A DNA stretch of 64,000 nucleotides from Guillardia theta CCMP2712 (lineage: Eukaryota > Cryptophyceae > Pyrenomonadales > Geminigeraceae). The stretch lies in assembly GCF_000315625.1 (NCBI RefSeq), contig NW_005434634.1:240186-304185 (forward strand). The letters run 5' to 3'. The position numbers and the translations under genes are program-made. The notes under the pieces were generated by a model, which made no database searches, had not been told where the DNA came from, and saw only the letters and a program-made list of their open reading frames with translations. Of this stretch, positions 46,965-57,567 are shown one piece after another. The first letter of the stretch is position 1. Every line of letters begins with the position of its first letter.

Positions 46965-48483
46965 ATGAGCAGGAGAGGAAGGGCGGCAGTGCCGCTGCTG
47001 CTGCTGCTGCTCATGTGCTACTTTGTGCCATGCTCGACGAGCAAGGAGCAGGAACGAGATCAGGCGGCGCAGAGCTCCAGACTGTTGAGAGAGTCGCTGC
47101 GAGCTGAGGCAGAGGGCAGGTTGAACGATGCCATCGCCTTGGCTGCAAAGATGCCGCAAGATGTTTTCGCGGTGTTCAGACAGGGGAAACTGATGATGAA
47201 GAAAGGAGACTTCAGAGCAGCACATGCTGCGTTCTCTGCCGTAGAACAGGTAGAGCCCTCCTTTCCTTCCTTGCTCAGCCACATCGCTTTCTTGTACTTC
47301 AAGGTACAGGAGATGAAGGCAAGCATCGCCTATTGTTTGAAAGCGCTTCAAGTTTCTCCCCTTGATCTGCGTGCAAACAGCATCTTGAAGAGGATTTTGA
47401 GAGCACCTGGTCCTTTTCCGCTCGAGGTGCAAGAGGTGCAGAGGCAGTCTCAAAACGCCATATTACAATCCCACCTCCGAGGTGGCTTCGTTCATCAGCA
47501 TGAAAGAATGCAGAGTAAAGTTACAGACATCTCCTACAATGGTAAATGAATCTATAAGAGGACACTATTGTTGCATGACGATCATGTTTGCAGGTAAACA
47601 AGTGCGGCTGGTGTCTTCTGCTAATTCTCTTTATTTCCAATGCCTCGCAAACCTCGTTGGATCCATTCAGCTCCGAGAGCCGAACTTGAACATCACTATC
47701 TACGACATGGGATTCGATGAGCTGGAGAGTATGGTTGTCAGCGACTGGAAAAATGTTCAACTCGTTCGATTCCCCTTTGAAAGCTACCCTCCGCATGTCC
47801 GAAACCTGAGGAACTATGCTTGGAAGCCCTTGGTGTATCGTGAAGCGCTCATGAGAGATTCGATGATCCTGTATCAGGTCTGTCTTGCAGACTCTTCTCC
47901 AGCCTCGAGCTCTCTGACGAACCCTTGATAGGATGCTGGACAGGAGCTCTGGCAACCTGTCGGTCTCATCGAGGACATCATAGCCAGAGATGGTTATTTC
48001 TTCGTCATGCAGGGTGAGAAGACCTTGCCGGAAAAGATACATCCTGCGAGCATGCAGTTTCTGGGGTTCGAGGCCAACGATTTGCGTGGGAAGGATATGT
48101 GCGCTGGCGGCATTCAGGGGTACATGAACACGAGCCGTGCAGTACAGGAGGTGCTGGGAAGCACAATCAAATGCGCCCTCGATGAAGACTGTATCGCCCC
48201 GAAGAAAGCTGATCAGTCGAACCATCGTTTTGACCAGGCCATCTTCTCCATGTTCATGTCAAGACACTTATACAGGTTGAGAAGTGTTGACTTCACTATC
48301 ACCGTTGACAACCTGCCCAGGTGCCACTGCTCATGGATCTTTCGAGCGTATTTGGAAACTGCGCGATTGAAGGAAGCAGATGTATTCGATGTCCGTGACG
48401 GATTTGGACATTTCTATCCTCTTCTCTTCTCAAGGAGATGCGGGAGCAATCAAAGCTACTTCCCAATTTTCCGACACATGTAA
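46965..48483 (+). CDS. Secretory-pathway DUF1647-like glycosyltransferase with TPR-like stem
   Basis: Exons 46965-47514, 47594-47877 and 47932-48483 join in frame. The start MSRRGRAAVPLLLLLLMCYF is a signal peptide or anchor with a (CTG)n leucine core. Residues about 40-170 form TPR-like helices (GDFRAAHAAFSAVEQVEPSF, SIAYCLKALQVSPLDLRANS). The second exon opens KQVRLVSSANSLYFQCLANL, then NITIYDMGFDELE, VRFPFESYPPHVRNLRNYAW and ILYQ followed by DAGQELW, where a DAG replaces the DxD of GT-A enzymes. The third exon has GGIQGYMNTSRAV, CIAPKKADQSNHRFDQAI and RLRSVDFTITVD. This order (YDxG, PPHVRxLxxYAWKP, DAGQE, FDQAI) is what I know from DUF1647/PF07801 proteins, thought to be nucleotide-sugar transferases. 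Donor and acceptor sugars are unknown. An upstream in-frame ATG at 46818 is less likely because it would bury the signal peptide. Confidence 0.7.
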
Positions 48484-48606
48484 ATTAATTTCCGCTGATC
48501 GCATGTATTCAATGTGAATGCCAAGGCTCTTCGATGTTAGTGTCGCCATCTCGGCTTTCATGATGTCACTATGCGCATTTCTCTAGAGTTGTCGTCACTT
48601 AGGGTG

Positions 48607-49144
48607 TCACTTGCGGTTCTCCATAACGTGCTTTAGCTTCTTCCCTGTGTTCATCTGATCCCATGCGTAATCCACCATTCCACTCAAGAAGATGGAGCAA
48701 ACAATAAGAGGAAACGCCACCATCGCCCCAGTGATGGTGCCCCGCCTCCATGACGTCTGGTAGCCTGGTTGAGGGCCTTGTGCCCAGCTCGACTCCCATG
48801 ATGCTCCGCTCCTGCTGCGCCATGCCCCAGCAGCACGCGTTGCTTGAGAAGCAGACATTCCTGAGTGATAGCCGTACATAGATCTGCTGTCATACTCCTT
48901 CCTCTTCAGCGGATCTCCCAACACCTTCTCGCAATGTCAAATCGGGAAGCAAAGGCGCATGATCGTGCTTGAGATTTACCTCATACGCAGCATTCACTTC
49001 CTTGAACCTAACCTCCGCTGTCTTGCGTTGGTCCTCAGGAGCAACGTCTGGATGAAACTTCTGCGCGGCTTGTAGATAAGCTTTCTTGACTTCTTGCTGA
49101 GTTGCGTTCTTTGCAACACCCAAGATAGAGTAGTACTCCATCAT
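48607..49144 (-). CDS. DnaJ (J-domain) protein with C-terminal membrane anchor
   Basis: Exon 1 (48980-49144) encodes [20 protein letters not shown], then [20 protein letters not shown] and FKEVNAAYE. This is a J domain with the HPD tripeptide that stimulates Hsp70 ATPase. Exon 2 (48607-48924) continues [13 protein letters not shown], the last J-domain helix (usually LxDxxKRxxYD), then a Ser/Gly/Arg region, a hydrophobic helix [20 protein letters not shown] and a basic tail ending KHVMENRK. The intron of 55 bases is phase-consistent. The protein is about 160 residues, too small for type I/II DnaJ. It is a type III J protein probably anchored in an organelle or ER membrane, J domain first. No N-terminal targeting peptide is visible, so the tail helix probably directs it. 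Confidence 0.85.
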
Positions 49145-49319
49145 TTGCTGGTAGACGTCCCTGATGAGACCAATTCGTGGATATGTTGTGTTACAACTCT
49201 ATCAATCACAGTATCTTCCTCTTTTCTTATATCTTCTAAGGCTGTCCACTTAGCTCATGAATGTTTCCTCTCCTCTTTTCGCCCGCACCAGCATTCACAA
49301 ACCTCGCGGCATGGCGTCT

Positions 49320-49430
49320 TGGAAGGTGTCAGAATTATAGTAAAGTGGCACGGAGTCCGGGCCCGGCGCCGGGCCCGGGCCGCGAGCCTCCGCTCACGTC
49401 AGACTTTGCGCGGACTGAAAGGACTCAGTC
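49320..49430. repeat. GC-rich island 3' of the transporter gene
   Basis: A CpG-dense palindrome-like run (gggcccggcgccgggcccgg) is embedded in ordinary sequence between the DnaJ and transporter genes. The inner GGGCCCGGCGCCGGGCCC is a perfect inverted repeat. It is similar in composition to the islands at 13960, 23390, 25490, 28610 and 30590. Confidence 0.5.
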
Positions 49431-49478
49431 TTTTAATACTGATGACAACTGAGACTCTACTTAGTTACATGCCAGGAC

Positions 49479-51941
49479 TCAATCACCTCGGATCTTCTCC
49501 TCGATCTGCTCGAGAGTCAAGCCCCTGCGTTCCATGTCAGCATACTATGATACCGTGACGTATGGACTGGGCGACAGCAGGTGGTCACCACCTAGTTTCA
49601 GGGACCATCTTAAATTCAAAAGCAACGGCAGCGACTGCGATCGCAGCGAACTGAAGGAACAGCAATGTCTCTCCGAGACTCTGTCGTTCACTTTCAAAAG
49701 CGAGAGTGACCTTGAGGTAGGTCAGCACGAGCCTCGGAGAGCATGAGGGTAAGGGATCAGTACCAGGACGTTGGAGCCAAAGTTTGCAAGGGTGCCAACG
49801 GACACGGCAGCAGCTCGGATCTTGAGGGGAAACACTTCCGAGAGAATTAGCCAGCTGGGAGAGATGGTGTCACTCACTAAGCCATTCAAGCTCAGCTGGG
49901 GCTCACGTGATGGGCCCAAAGCCAATCTGGTAACAGCCGACGTATGCAACGATGGAGGCGATCACCGCAGACTGCTCCAAGTCAGCTCAAGGGGCAGCAC
50001 GGCGACTGCTGCACTAGCAGAAGCTCACTTGATTGATTGAGTCCGCTCCTCCTGAAAATAGAGCCGCCAGCACCAGCAGAGAAACGGCCATGCCTGCTCA
50101 AAGTCAGGAAAGCGGCTGAGAACAGGATCCGCCACCAGAGGTGCCCAGCAGCAGCAAAGGCCTCCGACCCCACTTCGGGTCTTCAACAAGGTTCACGGAT
50201 AAGAGGGTCATGATTGCCTGCAGGAATCATCACTCCTCCTCCTCAATGGCTGCTCTCCCTTCCTTGAACAGCCCTACTCCAACCGCTGCTTCGAACCCCA
50301 GCCCGGCCCTTTCAAAGATCCTGTTGGCGTAGTAGAGGACTGAAGGCTGTTTGGATCAGTCAGTCAAGTACATCTCTTGAACAACCAGTTAACCTGTCCC
50401 GAGAGCTGCTGAAATAGAACGAGTCCCACACCAATGGTTAAGGCCTTGCGGTTGGTTGAGTCGGAGACCAAGCTGGAAGGAGGATGAGTAAAGGTAATCA
50501 AAAAAGCATCAAGAAAACGAGAGACCGTGAGAATGATTCTTGGAAAGATTGTTGTTTCTCGTTCGGATCAACCATGGATGCCATGGAAGTGACTTGAATC
50601 TTTGCCTCGTCTGAACTCACTTTGGACAACTGGAGAACACTTTGAATCTGGTAGAATTTTGAGAATTCTTACAGCTTGGACTGCTTCCTCCGCTTCTTGA
50701 GTTCTGCCACGCAGAGCCAACCAGCGTGCTGATTCGGGGATGAAAGTAGTTCCTTTTGTAACCCTCAGGAACGCATGAGATACTTGGAGATGGAAAACCT
50801 AGAATCATCGCAGCTTCGATTGGTAGAGCTGCAGCCAAGACGTTCCTCCAAGCCCTGACAAGTCCACGTTAAGTCTTCTGCTCCCCCATAAAATTTCGCT
50901 TGACCCGTCATCTCCAAAAGCTGCTCCTGTGGCGTAGCCAGCAACGATGCCCAACACGATGGCTGCCTCCTTGAGAGATACGAGCTTGCCACTACAGAGA
51001 AGCACTTGAGCAAGGAGACGTTCATATCCTCTCATTACCGCAGCTCCGACGGTGCCGTCTCAGCAATGTAAAGAGGGGCTGCATGCATGGCTGTTCCGAT
51101 CCCCAACCCGTAGAGGATTCGACTACCGATGAGCATGCCGAAGCTCGAAGAAGCCGCCTACAGGAGGAATGGCTTGAGGTCGCACACGAGCAGCCAGCGA
51201 TGAACCTGCAGGGCCGTTCCCAACGTGTAGAGAAAACCAGAAGCTATTAGCTCCTGCTTTCTACCGAAGTATCTATCCCCGATCTGAAACAGCAGCGTCA
51301 CATGAGAAGAACCTTCATCTGAGAAGCAAGATCACAAAGATAAGAGCCCCGGAAGCCGCAACTGCTCCGAACAAACTTCCACTTGCGACCAGGCCGAGCT
51401 GAACTGGATCCAGAGTCCCGAAGAGAGTTTGTTTCTCGCCGAGAATCCGCACGACCTATCAAGCAGAACTCAGTGATCAGGGTCACCCATCACTGTCATC
51501 CCTCACCGCACTGGATGCTCCGATGTCGTACCCAAAGAGCGCTCCTCCCGCAGCCGGCACCAAGAATGGCACGAGCCTAAAGCCAGTAGGATCACTGTGC
51601 TGCAGAGAAATTCCATGCTTCACCAGGGAGGGATTCCGTTGGGAGCTGCTGCAGAAGCTGAGGATCCGGAATCGTTCTCGTTGGGATTGGACTGCATGCA
51701 AACTTCCATGCCCTCGTGAGCCAGGCAACAGCATCGTTGCACACAATTTCGACTCACAATGCAAGGTACTTCTTCCCGGATACGGTCGAATCTTTCCTCT
51801 TCTTCTGTCAACCATGCTCGCAAGGCACGAGCTCGCCGTCCGCATCAGTACTCCCTTGCTCGGAGCATTGGGGATGAAACACTGTGCCATGCTGGGCAGA
51901 CATAGAACGCAGGTCAAGAGGGCGAGAGCCATGCGCGCCAT
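49479..51941 (-). CDS. MFS sugar transporter with bipartite plastid leader
   Basis: A twelve-helix sugar porter read over many exons. The ATG at 51941 gives MARMALALLTCVLCLPSMAQ followed by CFIPNAPS, a signal peptide ending at a Phe, then a Ser/Arg-rich transit-like region of about 110 residues. The porter starts at VPFLVPAAGGALFGYDIG (51560). Later blocks are PVQLGLVASGSLFGAVAASG, IGDRYFGRKQELIASGFLYT (the D-R-x-G-R-K loop), GLGIGTAMHAAPLYIAETAP, FIPESARWLALRGR (PESxRWL after helix 6), GVGLVLFQQLSGQ, PSVLYYANRIF, DPKWGRRPLLLLG (second GRR loop), LILSEVFPLKIRAAAVSVGT (PxxxR) and GLTLEQIEEKIRGD before TGA at 49479. These are canonical of the glucose/xylose porter family and the plastidic glucose exporter pGlcT. 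The leader suggests plastid-envelope location. Introns are short and all main blocks are intact. Confidence 0.8.
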
Positions 51942-52009
51942 TTCTGGAGGTGAGAAGAAGAAGAGGAAGAGAAACAAAGTTAGATCAAATCTTTCAATCG
52001 GCCATGGCG

Positions 52010-52096
52010 CTCTAGGATACAGTCGTTGCATCTTCATGGGACTCTAGGATACAGTCGTTGCATCTTCATAGCACTCTAGGATACAGTCGTTGCACC
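52010..52096 (+). repeat. 32-bp tandem repeat, about 2.7 copies
   Basis: The unit tctaggatacagtcgttgca plus tcttcatgggac starts at 52011, 52043 and 52075, giving an exact period of 32 bases. Only the spacer bases differ (gggac, agcac). It lies about 70-155 bases upstream of the start codon of the minus-strand sugar transporter (51941), in its 5' region. Confidence 0.9.
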
Positions 52097-52292
52097 TTTT
52101 CCCTCCTCTCCTTGTCCTTCGCCCTTCCTCTCTCCATCTGCGACTGCCCGTTCCTTTCATACTTCCTCCATTTTCTTGCTTACGGCTCACAGAGGAGTAT
52201 AAGCGGGTATAAGCCGTGTATGAGCAATATAAAAAGGTCTAATGGACGCATTGTGTCACGAGGATATCGGAGAGATAAGGGCGAGGGAGGAC

Positions 52293-52730
52293 AAGAAAAG
52301 AAAGAGAAGAAGAGAAGAAGAGAAGAAGAGAAGAAGAGAAGAAGAAGAAAAGAAGAGAAGAGAGAGAAGAAGAGAAGAAAGAGAAGAAAGAGAAGAGAGA
52401 GAAGAAGAGAAGAGAGAGAAGAAGAGAAGAAAGAGAAGAAAGAGAAGAGAGAGAAGAAGAGAAGAGAGAGAAGAAGAGAAGAAAGAGAAGAAAGAGAAGA
52501 GAGAGAAGAAGAGAAGAGAGAGAAGAAGAGAAGAAAGAGAAGAAAGAGAAGAGAGAGAAGAAGAGAAGAGAGAGAAGAAGAGAAGAAAGAGAAAAAGAGA
52601 AGCGAGAGAAGAAGAAGAGAAGAGAGAGAAGAAGAGAAGAAGAGAAGAAGAGGAGAGAAGCAGAGGAGAGAAGCAGAGGAGAAGAAGAGAAGAGAAGCAG
52701 AGAAGAATCAGAGAAGAAGAGAAAACTGAG
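52293..52730 (+). repeat. Purine-only (GAAGA) satellite with 52-bp higher-order period
   Basis: From about 52293 to 52601 the plus strand is purines only. Within it the word aagaaagagaagaaagagaa recurs at 52375, 52427, 52479, 52531 and, with a change, 52583: an exact 52-base period made of GAAGA/GAGA sub-units. From 52602 to 52730 the array decays with occasional C (agcgagag, gagaagcagagg). Long open frames on both strands here come from the absence of stop codons in the repeat and are not genes. Confidence 0.95.
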
Positions 52731-52855
52731 CAGATGAGGAACTTTGAGGGTGTTGGGGGGTTGCCAATTTATTTCGTGTTTGTGACTTTCAGAGCAGAAA
52801 CATGCTGAGTCCTGATTCTGGAGCATCGTAGAGTGACAACAGATCGCTAAGTATC

Positions 52856-54798
52856 ATGTCAACTGTATTGCAACATCAGTTGCAAGTAGGAGCTTCGCTG
52901 ACCTTGGGTGCTATCTCCTTGTACTACATTTACAAGCGGTGAGTGTTTGATGTCAAGTTTATTGGGTTCTGATGCGTTTCCAGCCTTGCCAGTCATGTTG
53001 CCGATGACAGGGTCCATCATCTCAACAAGACAGGTGATGTTGTTACTCTGCTTATCTGCTAGTGACATGTCATGCACAGTCAAAAGTGACATAGGAAGTA
53101 CAGACAGTGAGTTGCCCAGCGCTTTTCCGCATAGTGACCCTTGTTGCTCCTGAGCAGCCTCAGATGCCTGGCTTGAGAGAGCGAAGCTGCTCATCGGAGA
53201 TAGTGGCATCCAGAACTTGAAAGACGCTCATGTTCTTGTCGTTGGAATGGGTGGAGTTGGAAGGTGAGATGCTCTCGACAACAGTACTAGTTTGAGTGAC
53301 CTGAGTTTGCTCGGCAGTTTTGCAGCGGAATTTCTGGTTCGAGCAGGTAAGGGAGAAAGCAAATGACTTGAAGATAAATCACTTCAAGATGTGATTGTCG
53401 GGTTGACAGGAGTTGGAAAACTTACCATCATAGACGGAGATGACGTCGACCCGACGAATCGTAACAGGTTTGCTCTGCTCCGCGTAGTTGAGAAAGTCAT
53501 GTTGATGGGTTAACAGACAGCTCTGTGCGCTTGTCTCCACCCATCACAAGTACAAGGCACCAGCTCTTATCTCACACGTTCACACCTCACTTGCTTGCCC
53601 CTCCTCGTGCAGGTGGACGTGATGAAGGAAAGGCTGCTAGACGTCAACCCGGCCGTCAAGATCGAAGGCACAATATTGACTGCACGCAAGGGGAGTCGAA
53701 GTGACTTGCAAGCAGCTCTGGCCAAGTTCTTAGAATGCGAGGAGTGCTTGACTCTGATCGGTCAGCTCATGCTGGTGAACAAGCTCTCTGCTCCCGTCTG
53801 ACGTTCGAGCTTCAGAGAGCGGCGGGTTCGACTACGTCGTGGACTGTATCGACAGGTGACCTCACCTCAAGCTTTCTCTGCCTCATGTCTACGTCCTGCA
53901 GCCTCCAGCCAAAGTTGCACCTGATGCATGTGAGGCAAGCGATGGAGCTCGACGGGTTTGACGGAGCTGACAGGCGGCCCTCAAGAGCTGTGTGCCGATC
54001 GTGAGCTCCATGGGAGCTGGCGGCAAGGTGGACCCATCCAAGGTCTGAGCTGAAAGGTTGCACGGCGGGCTTGTCAAAGTGTAGCTACAGGTGGACCTAG
54101 CGGACATCTCGAAGACTGACATGGACCCGTTCGCTAAGTTCATACGTGAGTGGAGCAAGGAGGATAGGTCGGGAGAGCCTGATGGCAATGGAACCTTGTG
54201 GCAGGAAAGAGACTGCGCAGGCAGTTTGGGATTTTGAGGTGGCGGAAGTTTTGACCCATATCGTGTGTGCTCACTGGTTGCTGTAGCGGAGTTGCCTGCG
54301 TGTTCTCGACGGAGAAACCAGACCCGAATTCAATCAAAGTCACTGACGGTGAGGGTGAGTATGATGTTAAAGGTACTTGACCAGTCGACAGGCTCGCGGT
54401 ACAAGAAATCTTACTACGGCACTATCTCTTACTTGCCCGCCGTCTTCGGCATCCATGCCGCGTCTCTCGTCATAAGGTAGCGCATGCTCTCACTCTCTGC
54501 CCCGGTCCGTGAAGATGCTGGCAGAGAGCTGGGGTACAAGAAGAAGATCGTCTACACCAAGACAAAGCGACATCTGCTCAAACAGGTTCCTCCTTTCTCC
54601 CTCCCTCTCCTCGTCCTCCTCGTCCTCCTTCTCTTCCTCGCCTCTTCCTCCTCCTCTTCCTCCTCTTCTTCTTCCTCTTCTTCTCAAACCGATTGTTCAT
54701 CTCGTCAGGGAAGATCCGCAGCCTACAACTCCGACTTCCTCACACGTCAGCGAGGAGAGCAGGAGGGAGAGCAGGACGATGACGAGGATGAGCCTTAG
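52856..54798 (+). CDS. Second TcdA-like tRNA dehydratase, mitochondrial Tcd1/Tcd2 type
   Basis: ThiF-fold ct6A dehydratase of the type found at the yeast mitochondrial outer membrane. Exon 1 (52856-52938) gives MSTVLQHQLQVGASLTLGAI and SLYYIYKR, a short membrane anchor as in yeast Tcd1/2. Exons 52984-53033 and 53080-53106 add LASHVADDRVHHLNKT and VKSDIGSTD. From 53158: WLERAKLLIGDSGIQNLKDA, HVLVVGMGGVGSFAAEFLVR across a splice, GVGKLTIIDGDDVDPTNRNR, QLCALVSTHHKYK, VDVMKERLLDVNPAVKIEGT, GFDYVVDCIDR, VPIVSSMGAGGKVDPSK, VDLADISKTDMDPFAKFI, KRLRRQFGI, GVACVFSTEKPDPNSIKVTD and YYGTISYLPAVFGIHAASLV. The join after THHKYK needs a GC donor (intron 53557-53612). The last exons give ELGYKKKIVYTKTKRHLLKQ and an acidic tail ending at 54798; these two are tentative. 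It is independent of the leader-bearing tcdA at 23587-25252. Confidence 0.75.
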
Positions 54799-55415
54799 CA
54801 GAATCTTGCTCGAACACTGAACCCTCCTCGGCCCTCTCATTCCTCGTTGGGCTAGCCAGGAGGAGATTCATTGTGCTACCTTACCATCACTAATCAGATT
54901 TTCCCTATCCCTTCTTTTATGAATTTCCGGTCATTAGCAACCCAGACTTGGAAACTTCCATTTGGCCGGCAAAATGATGAATTTTCTTTCAGAATCTCCT
55001 AAGAAGTTTTAAGACGAAAGAACAAGATTTCAAGATTGGTCAATCATGAAGTTCAGGGTGTGATACCACCTGTTCGTCTCATTTCACTTTGTTTGATTTC
55101 AGTCCACTAGTTTTGTATTATTCAGACATTAACGCGCCATCAAACCTGCTCCTACTTTCCCGTCCTCCTCCCTCCCTCCCCCTCTCGCGCCCTCCTCTTT
55201 CCTCCTTCAACCTCCGTCTCCGAGCTCTATTCCTCCTCTCCTTCCTCTCCCTCTCTTTCCCTCTGTCTTGCGATCTTCGGCGACTCATCAAAACATGGCA
55301 CTTTGTGATCCGTCCATGGAGTTTCGCACAGGGCAGCATTGCGGGTGATATGGCGCACCCGTTACGATATCTCGTCCTGCATCCCAGTCATGTCTTTCTC
55401 AAAGCAAACAGAAAG
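54799..55415. other. Intergenic region between convergent genes
   Basis: AT-richer DNA (54880-55130) then a CT-rich run (55150-55260). A plus-strand frame at 55089-55670 is open but pyrimidine-driven and without similarity. It probably holds the 3' UTRs and terminators of the two convergent genes. Confidence 0.35.
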
Positions 55416-57567
55416 TCAACCTGCGCAAGGCAAGTACGTGTGCTTGCCAACCTCTGTCGGGCTATCGGCGATCAGAATTTTCCTGAGGATCTCGTGAGAG
55501 AGGGCGGGGAGAGGAGGAAAAGGAGGAGGAAGAAGGAGGAAGAGGAGGAGGAGGGAGGAGGAGGGCAGTGGACTGCCATACTTGCAATAGATGCACTTGG
55601 TGGAGAAGAGCGAGCGGAAGTGAGAGAGCCAGATGACAAAGTCAGAGAGGACTTGCTCCTGCGAGCTTGAACGGTTCCTGGACATCAACACGTGAGGAAG
55701 CGAGGACCGATGAAACTGTCAGAAGCACCTTGAACGCAAGGTGTGCAAGACAGCATAGGCTTCCTGCAGCAGAATGTGAGTACGACGAGACATCTTCGAG
55801 CTGACGCCACCTGGTTGATAGCCCGAAAGATTGCATGGGAGGACAAGTCCCAGGGGCCCAAACTCTCTGTGATCCCGCTGATACTTATCGCGTCCATTCG
55901 AAGGAACCCTGTACCTGTATTGACCGTCACTCTCCCACGGCGTGCGGTCTCCTGTTGACGTACCGCTGCTGAACTGACCCTTGTCGCTGCCAAGAACTCC
56001 GTCGCCGCCATCCTGAGACCTTTCAGCACACGGGAGCGAAGGAGAACACAAGGCTGCACGTGCGAGTCATGCTGGTCGATGTGCATCATGTCTTCCACGT
56101 TGTCAGACATGAGCGCGTTCCCGTCTCTTGACGAGTCGGGTCGAGGAGTTCCTGCACGACATGTCTTGAGTCGCAAGAGTTGTCACATCTGCATCTCACC
56201 CGATCCAGCAGCACCCGTGTTGGGTGTACCTACCGCCGCCATCTTGCTCTTGGCCTCGAAGTCTTCTGCATGGAATCGACTGGATCCACAGGGTCAGATA
56301 CCAGAATCTCCGCATCAACGAAGAGATGCTCACCGAATCGACAAACGAGCAGTCAAAACACCCTGAAAGATCTCCAGGTGAGAATCTGCAGGAGCACGGG
56401 AACCTCTCTCCGATCACCTGCACCCCGATGACAAGAACGAACCTCTTGGGGTTCGTTGTGGAGGAGGAAAGGTCCGCCGGGGACGCCCTGTTCGTTGAGA
56501 GGATCAAGATGCAGCTAGACGCCGCTGACTTGTCTCACCGTTCCAACAAGACAGAGATGTTGGGGATTCGTCTGAGGGCCGAAACATAATGGACCAAGGA
56601 ATTCATCTGCAGAGCCACTTCATGAAATTTCCTCAGTGACTTTCGAACGTCACCGTGATAGTCATCAGTGGCTGCCCTTGCCTGACTATCTCCCCCTCCT
56701 TCACCAGGTGGACGGATATGACACCTTCAGCTGCCGCTACGACGTTGACCACCTGGCTGTCCTTTGCTTGCTGCATGTCCTATCCTTACAAGAGACATCA
56801 CAGCTGCAAACGCTCACCATAATCTGCGCTGCCAAGATCCCCTTCTTCATGTTCATTCCCGCCCGTTGCAACTTCACAACGCGACCAGCCACCTGATGGA
56901 AGAGTGAGCGCAGACCGTCCCTGGAGCCGCACGAGGAGGAGTCAGGACTGACTCACCGCCGCTGCCATCTCGCTCCTCGAATCCGGCAGCAGCTCAGCAT
57001 CGGGGTCGTCGGTCAGTCGGGGCCTCTTGGATTTCAAGCAAGTCGTTGGGAATTTCTGTGCTCTGAACTTTGCGAAAGAATTTGCTGCGACTCCCAGTGA
57101 CTTGGGCAATCGATTCCATGCCTCTATCCTCTGTTGCGCCGTCTGCATCAGCTCAGCGACTCGCGAATCCATTCCCTTGAAAACAAACGCATCAGGTAAC
57201 AACCTTCCCTGTCTTTCAGTCCCTTACATCAAGCCCAGTTCCAAACTGCTCGTAGCTCTGAGCAGCCACATCAACGTTTTGAGATGAAGTTGGTCGATCA
57301 ATACGCTCAAATATCTTCAAACTCCATGTCAAAAAAAGTACATCACATTTTTGAAAATGGGTCACCTCACTGACACTGGAAGGCAGAATAGTCTGCGCAT
57401 TCGAGCTAAGATTGGCGATCCTCTCCAAACTCGATTGCACGCGTGAAACTATCTTAGCCTGGTTCAGCTGACAAGGACAAAACTTCAGCGCGTGTTCTGC
57501 GGTGTTGAAAATTCCGCCATACCTGAGCCTCTGCACCGATGGAGAAGCCACTGATGAACTGAACCAT
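55416..57567 (-). CDS. MED27: Mediator complex subunit 27-like protein
   Basis: Mediator 27 is a tail-module subunit linking activators to RNA polymerase II. The ATG at 57567 gives MVQFISGFSIGAEAQ. A 58-base intron leads to LNQAKIVSRVQSSLERIANL, SSNAQTILPSSVSE, a helical N-terminus like that of human MED27. Later exons give MDSRVAELMQTAQQRIEAWN and LKSKRPRLTDDPDAELLPDS (basic KRPR stretch as in MED27), DSHVQPCVLLRSRVLKGLRM, and LGPWDLSSHAIFRAINQVAS. The C-terminus VLSDFVIWLSHFRSLFSTKC IYC splices to KKILIADSPTEVG, matching the MED27 zinc-like signature (FMTWLRSYIKLF..C..CGKFL in human). The final stop is at 55416 or slightly downstream if another donor (GCGCAG|GTTGAC) is used. The middle (56200-56900) contains open segments that I could not chain. 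Divergent, so moderate certainty. Confidence 0.55.

Noticed and set aside
52242-52808. Long open frames on both strands (about 190 residues each) in the purine tract
   Set aside because: They arise because a purine-only repeat has no stop codons in several frames; composition is pure Lys/Arg/Glu or Leu/Ser/Phe and follows the 52-base repeat.
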